64,000 bases of DNA from Pseudomonas silvicola (GCF_026651855.1 NZ_CP093280.1:7152501-7216500), one strand, 5' to 3'; shown: positions 52,746-62,567, counted from the stretch's first letter. Translations and numbers: made by a program. Notes: generated by a model not told the origin, from the letters alone.

Positions 52746-52768
52746 ACGGCCGACACAGGGTCGGCCGT
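52746..52768 (-). terminator. Rho-independent terminator of dsbC
   Basis: ACGGCCGAC/GTCGGCCGT stem (9 bp, 5-base loop) followed on the minus strand by TTTTAT. It lies between dsbC and hom. Confidence 0.85.
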
Positions 52769-52859
52769 GACAAACCGCCGCACACCCGTGCGGCTTGGTA
52801 TTTACGGCCTGGCGGGCATTCCCGTCAGGCCTTGATCTTGGATGACACGAAGGCGGCCA

Positions 52860-53594
52860 TCAGCCTTTCGCACCCAGGGCCAGCTTGGCGACCTGCGGGG
52901 CCGGCTGGTAGCCAGGAATCATCTGGCCGTCTTCCAGGATGATGGCTGGCGTGCCGTTGACACCGATGGACTGGCCCATGGCGAACTGCTTGCTCACCGG
53001 GTTGGCGCACTTGGGCGCATCGACGCTCTTGCCGTTGATCAGCTTGGTCAGCGAGCCCTGGCGGTCCTTGGAACACCACACGGCCTGCAGCTGCTCGTCA
53101 CCCGGCGAGCCGAGGCCCTGGCGCGGGAAGGCGAGGTAGCGCACCTCGATACCCATCTTGTTCAAGGCCGGCACTTCTTCGTGCAGCTTGTGGCAATACG
53201 GGCAGGTGGTGTCGGTGAACACGGTGATGTGCGACTTGGTTTCGCCGACGGCCGGGAACACCACCATTTCATTGGCCGGAATGGCGTTGATGGTCTTCGC
53301 CACGCCCTGACGTTCGGTGGCTTCGGTGAGGTTCACCGGCTTGCCGTCCTGCACCTGGAACAGGTAGCCCTGCATCACGAATTTGCCGTCTGCGCTGGCG
53401 TAGAGCACGCGGCTGCCCTGCAACTTGACTTCGTACAGGCCGCTGAGCGGGCTGGCGGAGATGCTTTCCACCGGGGTGTCCAGGTGCAGCGTGTCGAGGG
53501 TCTTGCGGATGGCCTGCTCGGCCTTGTCGTCGGCCAGGGCGACGGTGCTGAGCAGCGCGAGGGCGGCAGCAGCGAAAATTCGGGTCACGCGCAT
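52860..53594 (-). CDS. dsbC: Thiol:disulfide interchange protein DsbC
   Basis: A 244-residue periplasmic disulfide isomerase. A signal peptide (about 1-21, ending ALADDK), an N-terminal dimerisation domain, and a thioredoxin fold with the CPYC active site in FTDTTCPYCHKLHEE (about residues 115-130) are clear. The cis-Pro loop reads VNGTPAIIL. The ATG has an AGGAG site. Upstream in-frame codons give a non-family extension and are excluded. xerD lies just upstream on the same strand. Confidence 0.95.
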   Translation of the reverse strand: MRVTRIFAAAALALLSTVALADDKAEQAIRKTLDTLHLDTPVESISASPLSGLYEVKLQGSRVLYASADGKFVMQGYLFQVQDGKPVNLTEATERQGVAKTINAIPANEMVVFPAVGETKSHITVFTDTTCPYCHKLHEEVPALNKMGIEVRYLAFPRQGLGSPGDEQLQAVWCSKDRQGSLTKLINGKSVDAPKCANPVSKQFAMGQSIGVNGTPAIILEDGQMIPGYQPAPQVAKLALGAKG

Positions 53595-53753
53595 GGGAAC
53601 TCCTGAGGCAGCGGACGAAGGGGCCAATCGTGCTGGGTGGGCCGTCCGGAAACGACCCGCATTCGATGCCCGCTTGGGTAACCGGCCAAGCCTACCACAT
53701 TCGCCGGGCGTGTCCGACTGGCAAGGCAACAAGAGATGTGCGGTATTCGCCTC

Positions 53754-54650
53754 TCAGCCGCGTGGGTGGTGGCGGGCGTGCAGGTCTTGCAGGCGGGCCC
53801 GGGCCACGTGGGTGTAGATCTGGGTCGTGGACAGGTCGCTGTGGCCCAGGAGCATCTGCACCACGCGCAGGTCGGCGCCGTGGTTGAGCAAATGGGTAGC
53901 GAAGGCATGGCGCAGGGTGTGGGGTGACAGCGACTTGCCGATGCCGGCCACCGTGGCCTGGTGCTTGATGCGGTGCCAGAAGGTCTGGCGGGTCATCTGC
54001 TCGCCGCGCTGGCTGGGGAACAGCACATCGCTGGGGCGCCCGCCCAGCAGGTCATTGCGGCCGTCCCGCAGGTAGCGTTCCACCCACACCACCGCCTCTT
54101 CGCCCATGGGCACCAGCCGTTCCTTGCTGCCTTTGCCCATCACCCGCAGCACTCCCTGGCGCAGGTTGACCTGGTCGAGCGTCAGGCTGATCAGCTCGGT
54201 CACCCGCAGACCGCAGGCGTACAGCACCTCCAGCATGGCGCGGTCACGCTGGCCGATGGGCTCGCTGAGGTCTGGCGCCTTCAGCAGCGCCTCGACGTCG
54301 GCTTCCGACAGGGATTTGGGCAACGGCCTGCCCAACTGCGGCATGTCCACCTGCAGGGTCGGGTCCACGGCGATCAGCTTTTCGCGCAGCAAATAGCGAT
54401 AGAAGCCTCGTACACCTGAAAGAAACCGCGCCGTGGAGCGTGGCTTGTAGGCCTGGTCGACGCGCCAGGCCAGGTGGTCGAGGATCAGCTCGCGCCCCGC
54501 CTGGGGCAACGCCACACCCTGTTCCTGCAACCAGCCATTGAACAGCGTCAGGTCACTGCGGTAGGCGTCGCGGCTGTTGTCGGACAGCCCCTTTTCCAGC
54601 CACAGGGCGTCGAGGTATTGGTCGATGAGCGGGTGGTCTGCAGCAGGCAT
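53754..54650 (-). CDS. xerD: Site-specific tyrosine recombinase XerD
   Basis: A 298-residue tyrosine recombinase that resolves chromosome dimers at dif with XerC. The catalytic set is Arg in YACGLRVTELI (about residue 149), Lys in GKGSKERLVP, HTLRHAFATHLLNHGADLR (His/Arg at about 246-249) and the nucleophilic Tyr in STTQIYTHV (about 281). The SAM-like N-terminal domain is present. The length and the neighbour dsbC fit the chromosomal housekeeping gene. Confidence 0.95.
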   Translation of the reverse strand: MPAADHPLIDQYLDALWLEKGLSDNSRDAYRSDLTLFNGWLQEQGVALPQAGRELILDHLAWRVDQAYKPRSTARFLSGVRGFYRYLLREKLIAVDPTLQVDMPQLGRPLPKSLSEADVEALLKAPDLSEPIGQRDRAMLEVLYACGLRVTELISLTLDQVNLRQGVLRVMGKGSKERLVPMGEEAVVWVERYLRDGRNDLLGGRPSDVLFPSQRGEQMTRQTFWHRIKHQATVAGIGKSLSPHTLRHAFATHLLNHGADLRVVQMLLGHSDLSTTQIYTHVARARLQDLHARHHPRG

Positions 54651-54686
54651 CAGGGTGAACCGGGCGAGGAAAACCCTAAGTTTACC

Positions 54687-55094
54687 TTACACGCCTGGCA
54701 GCACGGGTATCGGGCGCTTGTCGTCGTCGATGGCGACGAAACTGAACACCCCTTCGATCGCCTTTTCACGGCCGTCGCTGCTCATGCTCTCGACGAACAC
54801 TTCCACCCGCACCTTGAGGCTGGTGTTACCGACCTTGACCACCGTGCCTACCAATTCGACGATAGTGCCGGCAGCAATCGGGTGGTTGAAGTCGATGCGG
54901 TCAGTGGACACGGTGACCAGCGGCAAGCGGCAGAAGCGCGTGGCGGTGATGAACGACACTTCATCCATCCACGCCAGGGCGGTACCGCCGAACAGGGTGT
55001 TGTGGTGGTTGGTGGTGGGCGGGAACACCGCCTTGGTGACGCGGCTGACCGAGAGTTCGGTGCGGCGCTGGATCTCTTGATCGCGTGGGGTCAT
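54687..55094 (-). CDS. Hotdog-fold acyl-CoA thioesterase
   Basis: A 135-residue hotdog-domain protein of the YciA/BFIT group: HHNTLFGGTALAWMDEVSFITATRF carries the conserved N/D helix (about residues 28-52, in two parts), then RIDFNHPIAAGTIVELVGTV. The enzyme hydrolyses acyl-CoA thioesters; chain-length preference cannot be told. The ATG at 55094 is preferred, as a longer frame would run through the terminator hairpin of rplS. Confidence 0.9.
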   Translation of the reverse strand: MTPRDQEIQRRTELSVSRVTKAVFPPTTNHHNTLFGGTALAWMDEVSFITATRFCRLPLVTVSTDRIDFNHPIAAGTIVELVGTVVKVGNTSLKVRVEVFVESMSSDGREKAIEGVFSFVAIDDDKRPIPVLPGV

Positions 55095-55133
55095 GGGTGC
55101 TGCCTGTCTGAAGTTGGCATAAATTTCAGGCAC

Positions 55134-55161
55134 AAAAAAGCAGCCCGCAGGCTGCTTTTTT
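55134..55161. terminator. Bidirectional terminator after rplS
   Basis: AAAAAAGCAGCC/GGCTGCTTTTTT, a perfect stem with a 4-base loop and A/T runs on both sides, directly follows the rpsP-rimM-trmD-rplS operon. Confidence 0.93.
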
Positions 55162-55182
55162 CTTGCATCGGTAAAACGGCTA

Positions 55183-55533
55183 TTAAGCCAGTTTTTCCTT
55201 GATGCGAGCTGCTTTACCCGACAGGTCGCGCAGGTAGTACAGCTTGGCTTTACGCACGTCACCACGACGTTTCACGGCCATGCTGTCGATCTGCGGGCTG
55301 TAGGTCTGGAAAGTACGCTCTACGCCAACGCCGTTGGAGATTTTACGAACAGTGAAAGCACTGTTCACACCACGGTTACGCTTGGCGATGACAACGCCTT
55401 CGAACGCCTGCAGACGAGCGCGGTCGCCTTCCTTCACTTTCACCTGAACGACGATGGTGTCGCCCGGGGCGAAGGCCGGGATTTCTTTGGTCATCTGCTC
55501 GGCTTCGAGTTGCAGAATGATTTTGTTGGTCAT
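55183..55533 (-). CDS. rplS: 50S ribosomal protein L19
   Basis: A 116-residue ribosomal protein: [59 protein letters not shown] and the C-terminal [19 protein letters not shown]. It is the last gene of the rpsP-rimM-trmD-rplS operon and is followed by a strong terminator. Length and sequence are normal. Confidence 0.98.
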   Translation of the reverse strand: MTNKIILQLEAEQMTKEIPAFAPGDTIVVQVKVKEGDRARLQAFEGVVIAKRNRGVNSAFTVRKISNGVGVERTFQTYSPQIDSMAVKRRGDVRKAKLYYLRDLSGKAARIKEKLA

Positions 55534-55576
55534 GCTGTGCTCCTAAGGTAAATCGTTGTGATCTACCATCGATACG

Positions 55577-56329
55577 TTAACTATCGTCCCGCTCACGGAG
55601 GTACTCCGTCAGCAGCTTCTTCTCTTCTCCAGAAAGCGAGCGTCTTTCCAGAAGATCGGCACGTCGTTCGTAGGTCCGCCCAAGGGACTGCTGCAAACGC
55701 CAGCGCCGGATGTGTGCATGATTGCCGCTTAGCAATACGTCGGGAACACGCTGATCCGCATACACCTCCGGTCGGGTGTAGTGCGGGCAATCCAGCAGCC
55801 CATCCGTGAAGGAATCTTCCTCCGCGGAGTCCGCATGCCCTAAAGCTCCGGGCAGCAGTCGTGTAACCGCATCGATCAGGACCATCGCCGGCAGCTCACC
55901 GCCAGACAGAACATAGTCACCAATCGACCACTCTTCATCGACATGAGCCTGAATGAACCGCTCGTCGATGCCTTCATAGCGCCCTGCGATCAGAATCAAC
56001 GACTCCGATTCAGCCAGTTCGCGTACCCCCTGCTGTGTCAGCTGGCGGCCTTGCGGCGACAGGTAAATGACCTTCGCCGACTCCCCCGCTGCGTTCCTGG
56101 CCTCGGCCAGCGCGTCTTCCAGGGGCTTGATCTTCATTACCATGCCCGGACCACCGCCAAACGGCCGATCATCCACCGTGTGGTGACGATCTGTGGTGTA
56201 GTCCCGCGGGTTCCAGCAGGTCAGTTGCAACAACCCCTGTTTCACCGCGCGGCTGGTAATGCCGTACTCGCTGATGGCCGAGAACATCTCGGGGAACAGA
56301 CTGATCACTTCTACGCGCAGGCTCGCCAT
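55577..56329 (-). CDS. trmD: tRNA (guanine-N1)-methyltransferase
   Basis: A 250-residue SPOUT methyltransferase that makes m1G37 in tRNAs. The trefoil-knot SAM site is seen in [15 protein letters not shown] (about residues 112-126) and [14 protein letters not shown] (about 133-146), with GGGPGMVMK (about 58-66) near the N-terminus. It begins three bases after the rimM stop, within the ribosomal operon. Confidence 0.98.
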   Translation of the reverse strand: MASLRVEVISLFPEMFSAISEYGITSRAVKQGLLQLTCWNPRDYTTDRHHTVDDRPFGGGPGMVMKIKPLEDALAEARNAAGESAKVIYLSPQGRQLTQQGVRELAESESLILIAGRYEGIDERFIQAHVDEEWSIGDYVLSGGELPAMVLIDAVTRLLPGALGHADSAEEDSFTDGLLDCPHYTRPEVYADQRVPDVLLSGNHAHIRRWRLQQSLGRTYERRADLLERRSLSGEEKKLLTEYLRERDDS

Positions 56330-56332
56330 TGC

Positions 56333-56872
56333 CTAGAAGTCCGCGTCCCAATCAACCTTCATCTCACCCGCTGCCAGGTCGATGGCCAACACACACTGCT
56401 CCGTATAGGGCAGCAGGCGCTCGCGATCATCCAGGCTGCCAGCACAAGGCTTGACCACCATCACATCGTTCGAACCGGTCTCCAGCAAGTGATCGATCTT
56501 CCCGAGCAATTGCCCGAGCTGGTCGATGACATGCAGGCCTTCCAGCTGGTACCAGTAGTACTCGCCGTCAGTCAGGTCGGGAAACTGGTTACGCGGCACG
56601 CAGATTTCGTAACCGGAAAGAAGCTGGGCTTCATCACGGTCGTCGAGACCCTTGAGCTTCGTGACCAGGAACTTGCTTTGCAAGCGCCCGCTGACCAGCT
56701 CTACCTGCTTGTTCACACTGCCCTGGCGCTTGAGCGTCCAGGTCTTGTAGTCCAACAGGTTGTCTATCGGATCAGTAAAGGAGTAAACCTTCACTTCGCC
56801 ACGAACGCCGTGAACCGAGAAAATCTTGCCGATAACGATCAAATCATCAGCAGTAGCTGGCGTCGTGTTCAT
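56333..56872 (-). CDS. rimM: 16S rRNA processing protein RimM
   Basis: A 179-residue maturation factor for the 30S subunit with an N-terminal beta-barrel (VIGKIFSVHGVRGEVKVYSFTD) and a C-terminal PRC-barrel domain (EYYWYQLEGLHVI, VKPCAGSLDDRERLLPY). It begins five bases after rpsP and ends three bases before trmD, as in other gammaproteobacteria. Confidence 0.98.
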   Translation of the reverse strand: MNTTPATADDLIVIGKIFSVHGVRGEVKVYSFTDPIDNLLDYKTWTLKRQGSVNKQVELVSGRLQSKFLVTKLKGLDDRDEAQLLSGYEICVPRNQFPDLTDGEYYWYQLEGLHVIDQLGQLLGKIDHLLETGSNDVMVVKPCAGSLDDRERLLPYTEQCVLAIDLAAGEMKVDWDADF

Positions 56873-56877
56873 ATTGC

Positions 56878-57129
56878 TCAGGCCGCGGCCTTGGCAGCTT
56901 CCTTCAGCAACTGAGCAACACGCTCAGAAGGCTGTGCACCAACGCTCAACCAGTGGTTGACGCGCTCTTGGTTCACGGACAGGCGGATTTCCTGACCACG
57001 AGCCACTGGGTTGAAGAAGCCAACGTGCTCTTTGTGCGAGCCGTCACGCGGGTTGCGCGAGTCGGTCACGGTCAGTTGGTAGAATGGGCGCTTTTTGGAG
57101 CCGCCACGGGCAAGACGGATGGTTAGCAT
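56878..57129 (-). CDS. rpsP: 30S ribosomal protein S16
   Basis: An 83-residue ribosomal protein: [59 protein letters not shown]. The start at 57129 gives the standard N-terminus; an upstream in-frame extension is not part of the protein. It is the first gene of the rpsP operon, so the promoter should lie in the 246-base gap toward ffh. Confidence 0.98.
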   Translation of the reverse strand: MLTIRLARGGSKKRPFYQLTVTDSRNPRDGSHKEHVGFFNPVARGQEIRLSVNQERVNHWLSVGAQPSERVAQLLKEAAKAAA

Positions 57130-57329
57130 TGAACATCGTTCCTGTAGTCGGTGCTGCAAATCATAATGCACAGCGGGCACACGGGTGCCCGAAAGGCCGC
57201 ATATTCTCAAGGAATATCCGGACTTTTGCAAATGCCTTTTTCCGGCACATACAGTGTGGCTGTTCGATTTGCCTTATATAGCCATCATCACGATGGCCGC
57301 GGGCCCTGCCGAAGCAGGGTTACAGCAGT

Positions 57330-57369
57330 GTTCGCATCACTGCGAACGGCGCAGGCCGGGGCCTGCGCC
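57330..57369 (-). terminator. Hairpin pair after ffh
   Basis: Two inverted repeats follow the ffh stop on the minus strand: GGCGCAGGCC/GGCCTGCGCC (57348-57357 with 57360-57369) and GTTCGCA/TGCGAAC nearer 57330. There is no clear T-run, so they may be REP-like or factor-assisted stops. Confidence 0.5.
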
Positions 57370-57375
57370 AATTCC

Positions 57376-58755
57376 TTACATCTTGGGCATGCCACCGCCG
57401 CCGGGCAGCATGCCGCCCATGCCGCGCATCATCTTGGCCATGCCACCCTTGGTGGAAAATTTCTTCATCATCTTCTGCATCTGCTTGTGCTGCTTGATCA
57501 AGCGGCCAATGTCCTGCACCTGGGTACCGGAACCGATGGCGATACGGCGTTTGCGCGAACCGCTGATCAGGTCAGGGTCGCGGCGCTCGGCCGGGGTCAT
57601 GGAGTTGATGATGGCTTCCATTTGCTTGAACTGCTTTTCAGCGGCGCTCTGGGCGTTGCCCATCTGCGACAGGTTCATGCCGCCGATGCTCGGCAGCTTG
57701 TCCATCAGGCCACCCAGGCCGCCCATGTTCTTCATTTGCTGCAGCTGGTCACGGAAGTCTTCGAGGTCGAAGCCCTTGCCCTTCTTCAGCTTTTTGGCCA
57801 GTTTGTCGGCCTTCTCTTTATCCAGGGTCTGCTCGGCCTGCTCGATCAGGCTGAGCACGTCGCCCATGCCCAGGATCCGCGAGGCGATACGGTCCGGGTG
57901 GAAAGGCTCGAGCGCTTCACTCTTCTCGCCCATGCCGATGAACTTGATCGGCTTGCCGGTGATGGCCCGTACCGACAGCGCGGCACCGCCACGGGCGTCA
58001 CCGTCGACCTTGGTCAGGATCACGCCGGTCAGGGGCAGCGCATCGCCAAAGGCCTTGGCGGTGTTGGCGGCGTCCTGGCCGGTCATGGCGTCGACCACGA
58101 ACAGGGTTTCCACCGGCTTGATGGCCGCGTGCAGGTCCTGGATCTCGCCCATCATCTCGGCGTCGATGTGCAGACGGCCGGCGGTGTCGACGATGACCAC
58201 GTCGATGAACTTGAGCTTGGCTTCGCGGATGGCCGCTTCGGCGATGGCCACCGGCTTCTGGCTGATATCGGACGGGAAGAAGGTCACGCCGATGTCGTTG
58301 GCCAGGGTTTCCAGCTGCTTGATGGCCGCCGGACGGTAGACGTCGGCCGACACCACCATGACGGTCTTCTTCTTGCGCTCCTTGAGGAAGCGCGCCAGCT
58401 TGCCGGCAGTGGTGGTTTTACCCGCACCCTGCAGACCCGCCATCAGCACCACGGCCGGTGGCGCGGCGTTGAGCGCCAGGTCTTCGTTGGCCGCGCCCAT
58501 CAGGCCTTCGAGCTCGATCTGGACGATCTTCACGAACGCCTGACCCGGGGTCAGGCTGCGCGACACTTCAGTGCCGACCGCACGCTCCTTGACCTTGTTG
58601 ACGAAGTCCTTGACCACTGGCAAGGCCACGTCGGCCTCCAGCAACGCCATGCGCACTTCACGCAGGGTGTCTTTGATGTTGTCTTCCGTCAGTTTGGCCT
58701 TGCCAGTGACATGGCGCAGCGTCTGGGAAAGACGTTCGGTAAGGTTTTCAAACAT
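57376..58755 (-). CDS. ffh: Signal recognition particle GTPase Ffh
   Basis: A 459-residue SRP54 protein that targets membrane proteins cotranslationally with 4.5S RNA and FtsY. An N domain is followed by the GTPase: GLQGAGKTTTAGKLA (G1, about residues 107-121), DTAGRLHID (G3), TKVDGDARGG (G4) and GKPIKFIGMGEK. The M domain (about 300-459) is methionine-rich and ends in GGGGMPKM. The start MFENLTERLS is canonical. Confidence 0.98.
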   Translation of the reverse strand: MFENLTERLSQTLRHVTGKAKLTEDNIKDTLREVRMALLEADVALPVVKDFVNKVKERAVGTEVSRSLTPGQAFVKIVQIELEGLMGAANEDLALNAAPPAVVLMAGLQGAGKTTTAGKLARFLKERKKKTVMVVSADVYRPAAIKQLETLANDIGVTFFPSDISQKPVAIAEAAIREAKLKFIDVVIVDTAGRLHIDAEMMGEIQDLHAAIKPVETLFVVDAMTGQDAANTAKAFGDALPLTGVILTKVDGDARGGAALSVRAITGKPIKFIGMGEKSEALEPFHPDRIASRILGMGDVLSLIEQAEQTLDKEKADKLAKKLKKGKGFDLEDFRDQLQQMKNMGGLGGLMDKLPSIGGMNLSQMGNAQSAAEKQFKQMEAIINSMTPAERRDPDLISGSRKRRIAIGSGTQVQDIGRLIKQHKQMQKMMKKFSTKGGMAKMMRGMGGMLPGGGGMPKM

Positions 58756-58945
58756 GCGCGATCCTTTCAGGCTCAATTGAACCGAGGTTAAGCAGCCTGG
58801 CCCGTGATAAAGCAGAGGCGCGGCGAGGGCAGTCGGCGATTATAGCGAAGACTCCGCGCCACGGACACCAGTGCCGCGCCAGTCTTTCTTGTGACAGCGG
58901 TTCTATGCCACACTCAGCGACTTTCGGGCTTGCTCCACAGGACTT

Positions 58946-59758
58946 ATGCTCCCCTTGTCACCCAGTTTGCTACCCAGCCTCGCCGCCGCCTTCCTTTATG
59001 CCGCTGCGACCGTCTACCACGGCACCCGCGTGAACCAGCGGGCCACGGTGGACAAACGCCTTCTCTACCTCGTCGGCACCCTGGCCGTGGTGGCCCAGGG
59101 CATCGCGCTGAAATTCCAGCTGATGACCCCGCTTGGCCTGAGCCTGGACTTCTTCGGCGCCGCCAGTCTGATTTCCGCGGCGGTGATTGCCCTGACGCTG
59201 ATCGCCTGCACGCGCATCCCGGTGGAAAACCTGTTGCTGTTGCTGTTCCCGCTGGGTGCCCTGACCACCCTGGTGGCGCAGTTCATTCCCAAGGGTACCG
59301 TGCCGCTGATCAACGAAGAGCCGGGGATGCTCGCGCATATCCTGTTGTCGATCCTGGCCTACGGCATGTTCACCATCGCGGTGTTCCAGGCGCTGTTGCT
59401 GCTGGTGCAGAACCACCAGCTCAAGCACAAGCACCCGGCCGGCCTGATCAGGAACTTCCCGCCCCTGCAGACCATGGAGAGCCTGCTGTTCGGCTTCCTG
59501 TGGGCCGGCTGGGCGCTGTTGTCGATGTCGCTGATTTCCGGCTGGCTGTTCGTCGAGAACCTGTTTGCCCAGCACCTGGTGCACAAGACCCTGCTGGCGT
59601 GCCTGGCCTGGATCGTGTTCAGCGTGCTGCTATGGGGCCGCAACCGCCTGGGCTGGCGCGGCCACAAGGCCATCCGCTGGACCTTGGCAGGCTTCTGCCT
59701 GCTGATGCTGGCGTATTTCGGCAGCAAGCTGGTCCGCGAATACATTCTGCACATCTGA
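58946..59758 (+). CDS. CcsA/YpjD-like inner-membrane protein
   Basis: A 270-residue protein with about eight membrane helices, of the cytochrome c assembly (CcsA/CcmC-like) family as in E. coli YpjD. His residues in PSLAAAFLYAAATVYHGTRV and in GRNRLGWRGHKAIRWT are candidate haem or structural ligands, but the tryptophan-rich WWD loop of true CcsA is not obvious. It is divergent from ffh and followed after 11 bases by a CorC-type gene. YpjD proteins are usually next to ffh and CorB, so the neighbourhood is conserved, but the function remains open. Confidence 0.87.
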   Translation: MLPLSPSLLPSLAAAFLYAAATVYHGTRVNQRATVDKRLLYLVGTLAVVAQGIALKFQLMTPLGLSLDFFGAASLISAAVIALTLIACTRIPVENLLLLLFPLGALTTLVAQFIPKGTVPLINEEPGMLAHILLSILAYGMFTIAVFQALLLLVQNHQLKHKHPAGLIRNFPPLQTMESLLFGFLWAGWALLSMSLISGWLFVENLFAQHLVHKTLLACLAWIVFSVLLWGRNRLGWRGHKAIRWTLAGFCLLMLAYFGSKLVREYILHI

Positions 59759-59769
59759 CAGGCGAGTAA

Positions 59770-61005
59770 ATGGACAATCTCCCGTTGGGCTCGATGCTGG
59801 GCGTCGTGCTGCTGTCGATGCTCTGGTCGGCCCTGTTCACGGGCGTCGAGACGGCCCGCAACCACCTGGCCGCCCTGCGCACCCGCCGCAAGGTGGGCGA
59901 ACGCCCCAGCCTGGCATTCCCACTGGAAAGCCTGGTGCTGTGCAACACGCTGTGCCGCGTGCTGGCCGTGGTGCTGGGAGTGTTCCTGGCGGTCTACCAC
60001 TGGCACGTCAAAGGCCTGTGGCTGGGCAGCCTGATCATGGCCGCGCTGCTGGTGACCTTCTGCGAATACCTGCCGCGCCTGCTGGCCCGCCGCTACCCCG
60101 AACCCTTCATCGGTCTGGGCAACTCGCTGCTGCGCCTGCCGCTGAAACTGCTCTACCCACTGGTCTGGCCGTTCAGCGGCATCGCCCGCCTGCTGCTCAA
60201 GCCTTTCGCGCCGATCGCCACGCCCATCGCGCGCCAGCATGACGACGAAGACCACGCCGAGCCCGACGGCGACCAGGACGACGAAACCCCGGATGCCCCC
60301 CACCTGCTCGGCGGCCTGCAGGCGCTGAACCGCATCACCGTCAACGACATCCTGGTGCCGCGCAGTGAAGTGGACGGGCTGAACCTGGACGACCCGATCG
60401 AGAAAATCGCCGAACAACTGATCATCAGCCGCCACACGCGCCTGCCGGTGTACCACAACGATATCAACCAGGTGGAAAAGGTCCTCAACACCCGCCAGGT
60501 CAGCCACTTGCTGCCCAACGGCGAGTTGACCATGCAGGCCCTGCTGGCCGCCTGTTACGACGCCTACTTCGTGCCGGAAAGCACCCCGCTGCACCTGCAA
60601 CTGCTGAACTTCCACAAGCAGCAACGGCGCCTGGGCATCGTGGTGGACGAATACGGCGAAGTGCAGGGCATCGTCACGCTGGAAGACATCCTCGAGGAAA
60701 TCGTCGGCGAGTTCGAAGAAGAACACAGCATGGACAACCCCCACGTGCACCCTCAACCCGACGGGCGCTTTGTGGTGGAGGGCGCGGCGTCCATCCGTGA
60801 ACTGAACAAGACCCTGGGCTGGCACTTGCCCAGTGATGGGCCCAAGACCCTCAATGGCCTGGTCACCGAAGCGCTGGAAAGCATTCCTGACTGCGCGGTG
60901 TGCCTGAAGATCGGCCGCTATCGGCTGGAGATTCTGCAGGCCGAGGAAAACCGCGTGACCCGGGTGCTTATCTGGCATACCAGCAGCCTGCCCAAGCTGG
61001 CCTGA
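59770..61005 (+). CDS. CNNM/CorC-family transporter protein (YfjD/CorB-like)
   Basis: A 411-residue protein: an N-terminal DUF21 membrane domain (about residues 1-145, SMLWSALFTGVETARNHLAAL), an acidic linker, a CBS pair (ITVNDILVPRSEVDGL at about 192-207; RLGIVVDEYGEVQGIVTLEDILEEIVGE at about 290-317, in parts) and a C-terminal CorC/HlyC domain. The family is linked to Mg2+/Co2+ handling. A highly acidic segment DDEDHAEPDGDQDDE sits between the membrane and CBS parts. Coupled to the YpjD-like gene. Confidence 0.9.
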   Translation: MDNLPLGSMLGVVLLSMLWSALFTGVETARNHLAALRTRRKVGERPSLAFPLESLVLCNTLCRVLAVVLGVFLAVYHWHVKGLWLGSLIMAALLVTFCEYLPRLLARRYPEPFIGLGNSLLRLPLKLLYPLVWPFSGIARLLLKPFAPIATPIARQHDDEDHAEPDGDQDDETPDAPHLLGGLQALNRITVNDILVPRSEVDGLNLDDPIEKIAEQLIISRHTRLPVYHNDINQVEKVLNTRQVSHLLPNGELTMQALLAACYDAYFVPESTPLHLQLLNFHKQQRRLGIVVDEYGEVQGIVTLEDILEEIVGEFEEEHSMDNPHVHPQPDGRFVVEGAASIRELNKTLGWHLPSDGPKTLNGLVTEALESIPDCAVCLKIGRYRLEILQAEENRVTRVLIWHTSSLPKLA

Positions 61006-61215
61006 AGGGGCGGCGCCTTGTGGGCGCCACCACCGTCGGTCTGGACGCCCACCACCCCCCTTTCTATAATCAAGCCGGCTTACCCAGCCAACTGCCGCCG
61101 CCCCTGCTACCCGCCTGGAGGTGTACCGGCCTTTCCCCTGCGGCCCACCCTGCCCCGCACCCATAATAAATTCGCCCCGCCCCAGCGCGGGAGCATGACT
61201 GCCAGGGATCCTGCA

Positions 61216-62529
61216 ATGAGCACCAGCACCTACGCTGCCAGCGGCACGGACCAGCCGCTCAATTCCACCGCCCGGGTGGCGACCGCCAGTTTCATCGGCA
61301 CGGCCATCGAGTTCTACGACTTCTATGTGTATGCCACGGCCGCGGCCCTGGTGATCGGCCCGGTATTTTTTCCCCAGGGCTCGGCCACCGCGCAAATGCT
61401 ATCGGCCTTCCTCACGTTCGGCATCGCGTTCCTGGCCCGCCCGTTGGGCTCGGCACTGTTCGGCCACTTCGGCGACCGGGTGGGGCGCAAGTCGACCCTG
61501 GTGGCTTCGTTGCTGCTGATGGGGGTGTGCACCACCCTGATTGGCGTGCTTCCAGGCTATGACCAGATCGGCGCCTGGGCGCCGGTCCTGCTGTGCGTGC
61601 TGCGCTTCGGCCAGGGCCTGGGGCTGGGCGGCGAATGGGGTGGCGCGGCGCTGCTGGCCACCGAAAACGCCCCTAAGGGCAAGCGGGCCTGGTTCGGGAT
61701 GTTCCCGCAACTGGGGCCATCCATTGGCTTTCTTGCCGCCAACGGCTTGTTCCTGAGCCTGGCCGTGCTGCTCAGCGACGAGCAATTCCGCGCCTGGGGC
61801 TGGCGGTTGCCTTTCTTGCTGAGCGCCCTGCTGGTGATGGTGGGCCTGTATGTACGCCTGAAGCTGGAGGAAACCCCGGTATTCGCCAAGGCCATGGCCC
61901 AGCACGAGCGGTTGAAACTGCCCCTGGTGGAACTGTTCGCCCAATACTGGCGGCCCATGCTGCTGGGCGCGGCCTCCATGGTGGTGTGCTACGCGCTGTT
62001 CTACATCTCCACGGTGTTTTCCCTGAGCTACGGCGTCGCCACCTTGGGTTACAGCCGTGAAAGCTTCCTGGGCATGCTGTGTTTCGCGGTACTGTTCATG
62101 GCGCTGGCGACACCGATCTCCGCGGCCTTGAGCGACCGCTTCGGGCGCAAGCCGGTGCTGGTACTGGGCGGTGTGCTGGCCATTGTTTCGGGCTTCGCCA
62201 TGGAGCCGTTGCTGACCCAGGGGTCGACCACCAGCGTGGCCCTGTTCCTGAGCATCGAATTGTTTCTGATGGGCTTTACCTTCGCCCCCATGGGCGCCCT
62301 GCTGCCGGAACTGTTCCCCACGCGGGTGCGCTACACCGGGGCTTCGGCGGCCTATAACCTGGGCGGTATCGTCGGCGCGTCGGCCGCGCCGTTCGCGGCG
62401 CAGAAGCTGGTGAGCCTGGGTGGGCTGAGCTGGGTGGGCGGGTATGTATCAGCGGCAGCACTGCTCAGCGTGCTGGCGGTGCTGTGCCTGAAAGAAACGC
62501 GGGATGAGGATTTGAGCCTGGTGGACTGA
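61216..62529 (+). CDS. MHS-family MFS transporter
   Basis: A 437-residue protein of the metabolite:H+ symporter family (ShiA/ProP/KgtP group). ASFIGTAIEFYDFYVYATAAALV (helix 1, in parts, about residues 24-46) and the loop GHFGDRVGRKSTLVASLLLMG (about 79-98) are the hallmarks. A second, symmetric loop SDRFGRKPVLVLGG appears near residue 313. The start MSTSTYAAS is favoured over the longer open frame upstream. Substrate probably a carboxylate or similar small metabolite. Confidence 0.9.
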   Translation: MSTSTYAASGTDQPLNSTARVATASFIGTAIEFYDFYVYATAAALVIGPVFFPQGSATAQMLSAFLTFGIAFLARPLGSALFGHFGDRVGRKSTLVASLLLMGVCTTLIGVLPGYDQIGAWAPVLLCVLRFGQGLGLGGEWGGAALLATENAPKGKRAWFGMFPQLGPSIGFLAANGLFLSLAVLLSDEQFRAWGWRLPFLLSALLVMVGLYVRLKLEETPVFAKAMAQHERLKLPLVELFAQYWRPMLLGAASMVVCYALFYISTVFSLSYGVATLGYSRESFLGMLCFAVLFMALATPISAALSDRFGRKPVLVLGGVLAIVSGFAMEPLLTQGSTTSVALFLSIELFLMGFTFAPMGALLPELFPTRVRYTGASAAYNLGGIVGASAAPFAAQKLVSLGGLSWVGGYVSAAALLSVLAVLCLKETRDEDLSLVD

Positions 62530-62537
62530 GGTTGCAA

Positions 62538-62567
62538 GCTGCAAGCCAAGGATTCCTGGCTTGCAGC
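62538..62567. terminator. Bidirectional hairpin between MHS gene and purT
   Basis: GCTGCAAGCCA/TGGCTTGCAGC, an 11-bp perfect stem with an 8-base loop, lies between the convergent stops. No T-run is seen; similar CTGCAAG repeats occur elsewhere in the window. Confidence 0.65.

Noticed and set aside
57151-58791. 546-codon open frame antisense to ffh
   Set aside because: Shadow of the ffh gene with repetitive Leu/His/Gln composition and no recognisable domain.
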